A DNA stretch of 64,000 nucleotides, taken from contig JASEVX010000005.1 in the NCBI GenBank assembly GCA_031761405.1, positions 8,727,060-8,791,059 of the forward strand, given 5' to 3'. Source of the stretch: Serripes groenlandicus. Its lineage: Eukaryota > Mollusca > Bivalvia > Cardiida > Cardiidae. The translations under genes were made by a program, and so were the position numbers. Of this stretch, positions 34,430 through 46,200 are shown piece by piece (the stretch's first letter is position 1; the number at the start of each line of letters is the position of its first letter). The notes below the pieces were generated by a model. That model had not been told where the DNA came from. It made no database searches and saw only the letters and a program-made list of their open reading frames with translations.

Positions 34430-35445
34430 TTTAAATTAAATCTACAAACAGCCCCGACCCCTGGTGGCCATGTTTTTGACGGAATCTCGTGGAGTGTCAC
34501 CCAAGGAACATTTCTGCAAAATTATTTGAAAATCGGCCAAAAGGTATGGGAGGAGAAGAATTTTAAAACTTTCACCAAAGCCAATATAAGGCTAAAAGCT
34601 CAACCCCACTGTCAGCCATATTTTAATACTAATCAACATGGCTTGGTAGAATCTGATAGAGAGTCACCCTAAAATGCATTTTCTTTTTGAAAATCAGCCT
34701 AACACTTTCGCAGGAGAAGATTTTTCAAGTTTTCCCTATGGCCATATAAGGCAAAACAGCCCCGCCCTCTGGCGGCCAAGTTTTTCGACCAATCAATATG
34801 GCTTGAAGGAATCTGATATTTGGTCACCCAAAGAACATTTCTACAAAAATATTTGAAATTCGGCGCGATACTTTCGGAGGTGAACATTTTTTCAAGTTTT
34901 CACTTTAGCCATATAATACAAAATACCCCCGCCCCATGGCGGCCATGTTTTTCGGCCAATCAACATGGCTTGAAGGAATTTGATAGAGGGTCATCTAAGG
35001 AACATTTCTACAAAAATATTTGAAAATCAGCCAGACACTTTCGCAGGAGACGATGTTTTAAGTTGTCACTACAGCCATATAATGTAAAACAGCCCCGCCA
35101 AGTCATGTTTTTTGACAAATCAACATGGCCTGAAGGAACCTGATAGAGGGTCATCCAAGGTACATTTCTACAAACTTATTTGAAAATCGGCCAACCAGTT
35201 TGGGAGAAGAAATTGTTTAAAGTCTTCTCCGTTTGGTTTCCATGGAAACCAGAATTCTGCATGGATCCCCAAAAATTGAAGGAATTCTGGTTAGGTTATT
35301 GAAAGGATGCTTTCTGTGAAGTTTCATCCCAACTAACCCACTGGTTACTGAGGAGAAGATGTTGACGAACGACAAAAGACGCAAGACGGACGCCGGACAA
35401 AAGGCGATCACAATTTCTCACACTGAGCACTTTGTGTTCAGGTAA
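34430..35445 (+). repeat. Composite tandem repeat, unit about 160 bp, with the terminal module (copy B)
   Basis: Five units carry GGTGGCCATG, GGCGGCCAAG and similar landmarks near 34463, 34613, 34773, 34938 and 35100. The terminal module 35220-35440 holds CCATGGAAACCAGAATTCTG, GTGAAGTTTCATCCCA and ACGGACGCCGGACAAAAGGC, ending CTGAGCACTTTGTGTTCAGG. The order matches copy A at 28880-29765. Confidence 0.88.
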
Positions 35446-35449
35446 GCTA

Positions 35450-35985
35450 TAAATGCATGAAACTGAAACTGAATAATGGTAGAACGATTTCTACGTCATA
35501 ATAGTAAAGTAATAAGAAACACGCATCAAACAATAAATATATTTATTCAATTGTCTCTTTTATAGAATTAAAATCCGCTATATTAGCAGAGACTAAGAAT
35601 ACTGATTGGTGAAAATTGTATATTAAGAACAAGCTATGTAAATGATCAGGTTGATATGAGACTACATTGGCCGAAAAGTCTCTAAGCTTGGTATCGCTCA
35701 CACATGAAAGAACAATTATTGATTTAAGCTGAAAACATGTTGGCAAAAAAAGAAATTGGTAATGAAGAAAACTAATTGGCGAACAATGGATCGCGATTTT
35801 AATCAGGTAGGATGGATTCAAAGACATATATTATCAATACTTCTCGTATACGAAAGAACAGTTAATGAAAACATTTTAAAACATTGCTGCAGAATAAGAA
35901 ATTACTCATCATGTACAATTTCTCATAACAATGTTTAAAGATCACTTTATGTAGTTTTTATTATTATTTATATTTAACCGCTACT
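35450..35985. other. No recognisable gene; one foldback-like patch
   Basis: GCTGCAGAATAAGAAATTAC and ATCATGTACAATTTCTCATA near 35885-35925 echo the foldback family. No gene was recognised. Confidence 0.4.
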
Positions 35986-35989
35986 TAAA

Positions 35990-36620
35990 GGCCGTCTTCC
36001 AAGCGGTTTTGTTAATAAAGTAGGATTTCAACAAAAAGGTCAAGATGGCCATGAATCGCTCACCCGATCGAAAGTGTTATACCTTTCATTTTGATAGAGA
36101 ATGCACGAGTAGGGTTTTGCGACACTGCAAGATACCAAGGTCAATTATGACCAGAGTGAGAAATGAAAATGATCAATGGAGGCCTTTCAGTTCAGACAAT
36201 ATGACTTTCAAAGTGTTTCCCTATGTACATGTATCTCTATGTAACACAAGGGTATGGCCTCATTTAAAACCCAGTGGCATGACTTGAACAACCTTGGTAG
36301 AGGACCATGACGCAATTCTACATACCAACTATCTAAGCTCTAGGCCTTTTGGTTTTAGACAAGATGATTTTCAAAGTGTTTCCCTACATATAACTCTGTT
36401 TTAAACAATGCTGTTTCCATTTGATTGCCATATCAAATAGAGTTCTGCATGAAATTAATTTCCTTGATTTATTTAAAGTGCACTACCTTAGGAACATCCC
36501 TGTGAAGTGTCATCTGGTTAGGAGGAAATGGCGTTTAACGCAATTGTTACGGACGACGGACGGAACGAGAACATAATAGGTCAGCTTTGAGCACTTCGTG
36601 ATGATGTGGGCTAAACATGT
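35990..36620 (+). repeat. Related bivalve-type interspersed repeat with the same kind of 3' module
   Basis: GTCAAGATGGCCATGAATCG, then GATTTTCAAAGTGTTTCCCT twice (about 36207 and 36367), then TGTGAAGTGTCATCTGGTTA and GACGACGGACGGAACGAG, ending TTTGAGCACTTCGTGATGAT. The 80-codon frame at 36045-36287 lies inside the repeat and is not considered a gene. Confidence 0.65.
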
Positions 36621-36967
36621 TAAACTTATTTATGATACACACATATATAGATCGAGTCGTCAATTCAATGTGAGTCACATTTTATCGAAGGTATACAAAC
36701 ATCTACAGATTGTATTCCGCAAATGTTATCATACGAAATCTTTACGGTCATTATTATTATAGCATTTGGACACTATAGAGAGACTATGTGTAGTATCTGG
36801 AAGAGGTAGTGTGTGTTTTTTCCCAATTCTTTTGTTATCTAATGAAGACTCAGACGACTGTTCATAAACTAGCGACAGCCAATAGATTTATAAAAAGTGT
36901 TCGTAAATGCAAGCATTTCCAGACAATCGGAAAGTAGCTCTTTCAAGAATGTGCCCAATTTATCATT

Positions 36968-37276
36968 CTAAGACTCCTTAATCATGTGCACTTCATGACA
37001 CGTGGTACGGATTATCCCATTTTCTTTGAAACGACAAAACGGCCACATCCGGAAAAAGTAAACACGAAAACCGATATCATACAGACACTTGAAGACACTT
37101 AGGTATTGCACGTACTGTTCCTGTTTTCTATGTCTACCGTCCTCGCAGTCCTGAACGCAAACATGAAATTCTACAATCAGAAGTTTCACGGAAGTGAGTA
37201 TGTTGCCACTACACATTTCGGTCAAAGCGTCCCATTCCGCACCCTCTGTGTCTATTTTAAGAATATCTATCCTTTC
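36968..37276 (-). CDS. METTL24-like: METTL24-like coding exon 6 (C-terminal half of the domain, stop)
   Basis: The acceptor TATTTTTTACAG is followed by GAAAGGATAG (phase 0) and the frame ends with TAG at 36968. It encodes ERIDILKIDTEGAEWDALTE, KLLIVEFHVC, a basic loop, and IGFRVYFFRMWPFCRF near the C-terminus. The IDTEGAE motif is the most diagnostic FkbM/METTL24-type signature in the window. The Met that starts the raw frame upstream (37309) is intron sequence. Confidence 0.88.
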   Translation of the reverse strand, partial: ERIDILKIDTEGAEWDALTEMCSGNILTSVKLLIVEFHVCVQDCEDGRHRKQEQYVQYLSVFKCLYDIGFRVYFFRMWPFCRFKENGIIRTTCHEVHMIKES

Positions 37277-40200
37277 CTGTAAAAAATATAAAAAAAGCGC
37301 ATTAGGCAAAATTAGGTCTGGTGCATCTGTTTTAAGTGGCAGAGTCTGTTACACCGTACATATTATAGTTCAGGTCCTACTAGTACGCAATCTGATTACT
37401 CGCTCGCTTGTATATATTTATGATGATTTCTTTATACAGGTCGTCTCAGATTGACCTTTGCGTCAGCCAATTAATGTGTCGCCTACAAAATAGTCAGGGG
37501 GAGATAATCCATATAATCAAATGAGATAGAGAAACGGTGATTGTAGAGTGTTTCGTTTGTATATAACCGAGCGTTTGATGTTTCATTCTATTTCACTAGA
37601 CAAAAAACCCCGAACATATGCTCATGAATATATAAGTGCATACGCTAAATTCCAGACGAACTTATATTCAGTGTTGTCAGATCCAATGTACGCATAGCGA
37701 GGAATATTGGTCCGATTTGAATGAGAATGAGCAAATCCATGGATTTTTAACTGCTGCCGATATGTTGACATCAAACGAGGACGTCAACTTCGGACGTCAC
37801 GTGACCTCATTCCGATGAGTCAATTCAAATAAATTTAAAAAGGTTAATAAATATGTCGTCCTAATTATCTATATATTGACTTCTCTGATACATCCATAAA
37901 TATCTTTTTCATCATAGGGAAGGGCTGTTTATGTTTGTTGTATATTGTATTGTAAACCAGTTGTGAAACGCATTTACAATGACTTAGAGCATTGATTGTT
38001 TAATGCAATAATACATTCATTGAATACAATTATATAGTTTATACCTCATTTACTTTTAATTCGGCTGGATTTTATTCTATTTTATTAATTAGTCATACAA
38101 TACTGTCCTGTCTTTCATCGTCAGTCATTCATTGATTGATTCTACTTAACTTAATTTCAAATCATCCTCACTTAAATGTCAAACAGTTTTAGTCATAATG
38201 TTACAGTTTCCTATAATAAAACAAAACAAAATCAGTTTCTTATTGATTCAATGGTCCCGTGTTGTCTGTTTTGGTGAAGCAATCAATGAGCGGCTTGATT
38301 AGACATATCGTTGAATAAAGGACAAGGTCAGTAGTGTTAAAGATTGGAGTTTTAAACCAATCCCTGAGTGGTTACTGAGATATGTGCATGATAGTTACAT
38401 GCATGCAAAACTTTAAACAAAATTTCAAAGTCAAACAAGTGCCTTATTTTGTGCTAAATTCATACAAGAGTTATCTCACTTGACATGTCAATATCATTAG
38501 TGGTTACTGAGATATATCCATGATAGTACCTTGCATGCACAACTTTAACCAGAATTTCAAAGTAAAACAAGGGCCATTTCTTGCATTAAATGCAGGATAG
38601 AGCTATCTAACTTGACTGTTTACATAGGTGTCATGGTTGGAAAGAGTTGTATAAAGTTGCAATACAATGCATCAAGTAAATACAGAGATATGGACACTTA
38701 ATGTAGTTGCACGCAAAACTTAAACCAGAATTCCTAAGTAAAAACAGGTCATAATTTGCATTATATGCTTTATAGAGTTATTATACTTAATTGTGTACAT
38801 CGGTGGGATGGATGGGAAGGATTGTATAAAGTTTCAATGCAATTCATGGAGTAGTCATTAAGATATGTCAACATCTGATATAGAGTTTTGGGACTTGTCC
38901 TACAAGGTCATTTGATGATGTTCAATACGTGTGTGAAGTTTCAAAGCAATAGCATCTGTGGTTTGTGAGAAAAAGCCTTGCATGCAAAACTTTAACCAAA
39001 ATGTCTAAGTCCAAAAAGGGGCATAATTGTGTCAACATCATATATAGAGTTTTGGGACTTGTCCTGCAATGTCATTTGATAATGTCCAATAAGTGTGAGC
39101 AGTTTCAAACCAAAAGCACCTGTGGGTCGTTAGAAAAATCCTTGCATGCAAAACTTTAACCAAAGTTGCAACGCCGATGTCAACGCCGACGCCGACGCAC
39201 AAGTGACTATAATAGCTCTCCATATTCTTCGAATAGTCGAGCTAAAAACCACCAATGCTGCCCCTGGCTAATTCACACATGTTGACCTAGCCTCACTTTG
39301 CCAACGTTTTTCAACCCCAAAATCTTACCTAAAAACTAAAAGTTGGCAAAGTAAGACGACACCTGTGTGAATGTGTAAACTGTACCTGTGAATGCTGAAG
39401 TTTGTTTTTTATTGTATTTAAGGTCAATATCCTTCTGTTAGTATCATCTTTGCCTCCAATACCGATTGAATGAAATGTTACTTTTTCTGAATGTTGGTGA
39501 TCTTTTTGACCATCACTGAAACACGAAGAAAAATATGACCTGGTTTAAATGAAGCTACACAAGCAGTATCCTTCCATGATTACAGAGCACTATATAAGGG
39601 GCGTTTTGTATGTATGTTTAAAAAGGCATATTTGACCCTCAAATCCTATGTTGTGGGTACTCAAAAGAATCGTCTCGGTGAGTACCCACAACAAAGGGTT
39701 TGCTTTTATGATAAGATAGAAATTGTGGGAAAAAGAGCTGAATACCCCTCCTTATCCGGACCTCTGAATTGATTTAGACGAGCCGCGATAGCTAAGTTGG
39801 AAACAACGTGAGTTTGAACTTAAACTCGGCCATTGGTTTCCTACATATATGTGGGAAGTTAGCATTATATAAATATTGCATGGCTTCCAGTGTGACAGTA
39901 GCCTACATAGTGTCAACATAAGGCGAAACCGAGGTTAACAGTATTTACCCGAATGTTGACAATATGTACTGTCACACTGGAAGCCATGCAATATTTATTT
40001 TATTATACCGAACAAAATTACACGTTTATTTAATTTATTCTGTACCTTGTAGGGGAGGTGAACATGGGTAGATCTACTACAATGTAACACACACATATGA
40101 ATATACCGGTTAACAGTATACTGTTACATGGCACGCGCGTCTAAAAGGTGACGTTATTGTTTGAAATGACGTCATGCACATGCATAACCAACATTTTAAC

Positions 40201-43200
40201 GCGCGTGCCATGTAACAGAAACTGTTAACCGGTCAAACACGTACTGTTAGCATGAGACAGTAAGAAATTGCCCATGATGAGTATATGAGCATTTAACATT
40301 ACAAAGTAACGTGAGGTATAATAACATGTGTTAAGTACTGGTTCGAGAAAAGCAGGAAAAACAAAGTCAGGTTAACTGTCCATCATGATACAACCTTTCT
40401 AAGAATTTAACGGTGTCGATAAAAGTAGGTATGTTTACATTAAACTTCACGAAACATACTCTCATATATCCGTATTTCTCTTGTTTGTTCCTGAGTTAAA
40501 CACTATGTCAATTAAAGATCGCTTTTGATACATCTGAAGAAAATGATTGTTTAAGGGATAATCGATTTTAAAGTGGTCCTACGTCCTTACTAAAGTCCTT
40601 GCGTCGTACAAGAATGTTCGAGTCTTTAAGAGCGGAATTGGATCTTACAATTCGAATATTTTTTATTCTTTGATAACCCGGGACGAATAAGGCAAACATA
40701 TACAGTCGAAGGTGTTTAAGTCAATGACATTTTCGATTAAAATGTATACTTCTTTGCTGTGTTTGTTTTGTCATATTCGTTCCAAAGAAGCTCCTAAGCT
40801 CCATGCACGAATCGACACTCTGGACCAAACTATAGATGGTGCTATGTTAACAAGTTATATACCGTAGAGAATTAAAATATATAGTTCAAAATAAAAACAC
40901 GCTATTATTCAATATTTCGGCCATATGCCTATGGCGGAAATATTAAATTATAGATTGTTTTAATTTTAAACTATATAGATTGTGAGTACGATCCATCCCA
41001 TCAGACGAGATAGAGCTTAACTATTATCATTTTGAAACTATGTCAGAAAACCTCATATTATGTTCGCCGCGGACAAGTGCTAGGATATAACACCTAACGC
41101 TATTGTAGGTAATTTGTATTTGAAATACACACATGCTAGCATTGAGCCGTTTTAAACAGTTCTTATTGCCAAATGTTTTACAGCATCTCATCTCCATGCA
41201 AAACTCAAATTAAAATTGAAAAACCTTAAATCAGCACTATTTGAAATCACCTACTCCCACATGTTCACACATTTTGAATCGCATGCTGCTGTCGACATTT
41301 TGTGTTGTAGCAAAAGGGAAAATTGCTCACGATTTAGAAAATCTCCCTTTGTCAGCTAATAACTTTGCTTAATAGAGATTTACAATATTTAGCTTAGATG
41401 TTTACACATATTCAATTATAATTGTATTTAGAAAAGGGATCAATAATAAAGACTCACAATGGATCAAATGAGTGCACATAACACCCATACCGGAAAGGGG
41501 TCAATAATAAACACTCACAATGGATCAATGAATGCACATAACACCCATATCGGAAAGGGATCAATAATATACACTCACAATAGATCAATGAATGCACATA
41601 ACACCCATATCGGGAAGGGATCAATAATATACACTCACAATCGATCAATGAATGCACATAACACCCATATCGGAAAGGAATCAATAATATACACTCACAA
41701 TCGATCAATGAATGCACATAACACCCATATCGGAAAGGGATCAACAATATACACTCACAATGGATCAATGAATGCACATAACACCAATATCGGAAAGGGA
41801 TCAATAATATACACTCACAATGGATCAATTAATGCACATAACACCCATATCGGAAAAGGATCAATAATATACACTCACAATGGATCAATGAATGCACATA
41901 ACACCCATATCGGAAAGGGATCAATAATATACACTCACAATAGATCAATGAATGCACATAACACCAATATCGGAAAGGGATCAATAATATACACTCACAA
42001 TGGATCAAATGAATGCACATAACACCAATATCGGAAAGGGATCAATAATATACACTCACAATGGATCAAATGAGTGCACATAACACCAATATCGGAAAGG
42101 GATCAATAATATACACTCACAATGGATCAAATGAATGCACATAACACCAATATCGGAAAGGGATCAATAATATACACTCACAATGGATCAAATGAATGCA
42201 CATAACACCCATATCGGTTGGACACTCCGTCATCGAAAGAAAAATCTCTTCGGTTTCTGCAACGAAAGAAACAAAATGAGCAACAAGAAACCCCATCATA
42301 GGGAATTTATGACCAGTAACTATTCAGATTCGCCTGCGTGTTCGGACAGACTGATCTCGGTTTTACGCTGGACATACATCTATAAGGGTAGGATCTCATA
42401 CTGTGTAGATTTCAAATCTAATTGTATATCATTCTCAGTTTTAGCCGACCGTTGATGCATCTGCCGCAGACGACATTTTGACATATTGTTTGAAAACGGA
42501 CAACATTCAAACAATTGAAATATTCTCTTTTTCCTACATTGTGTTCAACTCTGTATTAATGCTTTTCCATAGGAGTCGTCCCAAGAGATAACCAACATTG
42601 TGGACTCTGCGTAAAGTTTCGACCCCGATCAGCCTAAGCATGCATTGCAGGCTTGTCCGGATAGACACTTTTCGCCTCCTGTGGATTTTCTGTTTCAGGA
42701 ATCATTACCCTATACCTCATGAGACGGAATTTGTCGGCCCGGATCGGTCTGTGCGGCATAATATGTACATATAACGGCTCATATGTTAAATTGTCTCCCT
42801 CAAACGTTTTCAACAGAGACGAATGCCAATCCAGGTATCGAGTTACATGGAATTTACCTTGTTTATTATTATCATTAGGGTTTTACGCCATTTTTAACAC
42901 TATTTCAGCTATCACTGAGCACCATGACCATCGCGAGTGGGGATCGATCCCGGGGAGCCCGATTCCAAATCCCCTTCCTGATAGCTGTGTATAAATTACT
43001 CCAGAAAAAGGCGAACCTTTAAGTGAATGATTGTACTTGTAACGGGAATAAAGACATGTATAATGACGATGAAGTGCAAGTTGTATAACATATACTTAAG
43101 ACGCCAGGACTCGTCGTTATGATATGTCAATAATCCTTAAACCTTTTCCATATACAATACATATGCAGGAGACGACTTTTAAAACACATACGCATATGGA

Positions 43201-46200
43201 AACGCTCTATAATTAAAGAATACTTTTGGAATAGATTTGCCACAATGATTTTAAAAGCTGTATGTTGCAGTGGCGCCTGTATGGGGGAAAGGAGCACAGA
43301 AACTACAAATATCAGCTGTGGAGATGTAACCAACAACATCTACAGTCGGGACCTTGCAAGCAACCAGAGGCGGTTCATAACCAGACTCCACCCCCGCCAA
43401 AGCATGCTCTTACTCCCATGTGCACCAGTGACGTACACGCATAACTTTGTAAGAATGTCCGGTAGTGACTAAAACTACTTCTCTACAAATATGCATATTG
43501 ATTGTTTAGTAATTGTTTAACAAAAGTGAGTACGTTCCTTTAAGTGTCACATGACAGAAATAATGATTATAATTGTATTAATAGACACTATAAATCTGAT
43601 CCTGACCTTTGTTCAAATATTGAAATTACTATGATGTGCAAATTGAGTATGCAATTTCATAATGAAAACAAAAAAAATGTTTTTATAAAAATAAAATAAA
43701 GTTTGATTTAAGTGAAAATTGATAACACTTAACACAATAAGACATATGAGTCACGAATAACGATTTGGGCGTATATATACATGTGTGTACAGTGCAAACT
43801 TTGAGAGCATGTACATATAGCATCACCAGGGTAGTCACTGTTCCTCAATATGTTTAAACGGCCTAAATAAATATCCTGTTGAAAGGTAGAAGTGTATACC
43901 GCGTAGTTACACGCCAATGTAAGTTTACATGATGTCAAACCAAAGTGTCATTAAGTCACAAATCCTCTAGACGCGGATCATCTCTACCTACAAAGGTGCT
44001 TCCATTGTACACTTTGGTAACGTACTAGCATATCGGTTAACCTACCCGAATGAGTACATCAGACAAGGCTTTGAGTTGTCCATAACGTCTTCACATATGT
44101 GGTACCCGCCGTCATTCTCATTACCTATGTGACGTTGTCGAACACATCGAGTCTGTAGATTCTCTATGTACCTACAATATAAGACGAGCGTGTTCGAAGG
44201 AAAACATATATGGTAGGACAAACCGAAAAACATGACGAACAGATAGACGACGAGAAAGATGACCCCACGTGTCACCGTTCCAATGCAAAACAACAGTTTT
44301 CTTATACATGTATCTAGTTTTACGTTTTGGTTCTAAAATGTAACAAAAATATGCAAATAAGCAAGATTATTTTTTATCACACCAAGAACGATGATTGTCA
44401 TATACATCATGTTTTACAGTTATTGACTTAAGAGATTTCGCCGTGAAATCAGAAAAACGAATTTGCCTAGTGTTGATAGATACCCGCTTTACCTCTCTAC
44501 AATGATACCTGTCATAGGTTCCGGAGACATTGAAACAGAAACTGTCTCGCGAATACCCAGTACGATTCTATTTATTTCCGTGAAGATCTGGAACAAAATG
44601 GGGTCAGTGCATACGGGTATAGCATGACATTTTAGAGATCATGTAAAGCAGGAGATCAACACGAAGTGTCATGAAATTTACGATACGTTGTGAGCAATCT
44701 AAAATGCATTGCCATGAGAAAGTAGAGATTATATGTTTGACAAAGCGATGTGTCTATTTAACCTGCCCGTATTGCATGCACTCGGAAGACGTGTATGTAA
44801 TTCAACAATTGAACTGACATTTTTACTTACACATAGTACAGTTCTTCTAACTCATTTCTCGTCATAGTCCGTAGAATAGAACGAGTCGGGATAGTCAAGG
44901 AATTTCCTCTGCCTCGTTTTGGGATCATGTTGTCACTGATGACTGACCCTTTAGAGCTAAACATCGATTCAGATGAACTTCGTGCATTGTCATGTTCTGT
45001 CTCCCTTGCACTAAACGATGGTTGTTTTACATCCTTAAACATAAGTAAAATATTATAACCAGTCCTTGATTAACAGTTGCCAAACGATTACTACTGTTTT
45101 TTATCAGATAACTTTTGAAACATTGCAGAAAAAAGGAGATTTTATCATTGTTTCTTTCAAACATGCAAAGGCGTATATCTATATTTACAAAGATGTTACA
45201 TTTTCTCACATCAACCGTTTAAAGCAGACGATACAAACAGATTCAAGCTCCTAAGACAGTAAAATGGACTGTCTTAGGAGTGTATGATCCAAACAATATA
45301 CAATTATTTAATGGGTATTTGTGTTACAGTATACAGTCATGTAATGGGTATTAGTGTAACAGTATACAATTATTTAATGGGTATTTGTGTTACAGTATAC
45401 AGTCATTTAATGGGTATTAGTGTTACAGTATACAGTCATTTAATGGGTATTTGTGTAACAGTATACAGTTATTTAATGGTTATTTGTGCTATTTGTGTTA
45501 CAGTATACAAACATTTAATGGGTATTTGTCTAACAGAATACAGTTATTTAATGGGTATTTGTGTTACAGTATACAACCATTTAATGGGTATTTGTCTAAC
45601 AGAATACAGTTATTTAATGGGTATTTGTGTTACAGTATACAACCATTTAATGGGTATTTGTCTAACAGAATACAGTTATTTAATTGGTATTTGTGTTACA
45701 GTATACAACCATTTAATGGGTATTTGTCTAACAGTGTAGAGTTGTTTAATGGGTAATTGTGGTTCAGTATACAGTCATTTAATGGGTATTTGTGTATGAG
45801 TGTACAGTTATTTAATGGGTATTTGTGTTACAGTATACAGTCATTTAATAGGTACATGTATCTGTGTTACAGTAAAAACTGTTCTCCAGAGGTTCAGAAT
45901 GTCTTCCCCGACACGAAGAGACAGCAGTTTTGACTGTTACACAAATACCCATTAAATAACTGTTTTATTACCTGATCCAATATAATTGAACTTGACCCAG
46001 GAGCCAATAAACAAAATCCCATTAAAGATATTTATCAATACTACACTCAGTTGTTTTGCATTATGATCATGTTTCAAAAATACTGTTTGCCATTAGTGAG
46101 ATTGATATTTTCTTACATAAGAAGGGGAAAGAAACCAGTCAAACTATATGACAGGGTTATGTAACCTGTAAACAACTTCATTCTACTGTATATTTGATAG

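Noticed and set aside
34415..35023. Three consecutive plus-strand frames sharing FSxNQHGLxExD-like words
   Set aside because: They are successive 160-bp repeat units read in shifting frames, not a repeat protein.
41459..42022. 187-codon plus-strand frame with 20-residue repeats
   Set aside because: It is the antisense of the exon-derived minisatellite. Any 60-bp repeat without an in-frame stop gives such a frame, and the gene reads on the other strand.
41440..42217. CRISPR-like or regulatory array
   Set aside because: The units are contiguous with no variable spacers, and the unit is explained by the exon and its donor.
45040..45042. ATG as start of a short METTL24-like form
   Set aside because: It lies just upstream of the exon 2 acceptor. 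The exon 1 donor and exon 2 acceptor are in matching phase and give a membrane anchor, so a start here is less likely, although an alternative promoter cannot be excluded.
45284..45739. 151-codon repetitive Met/Gly/Val frame
   Set aside because: It is translation of the 33-bp minisatellite. Two frames are open at once, as expected for a unit divisible by three.
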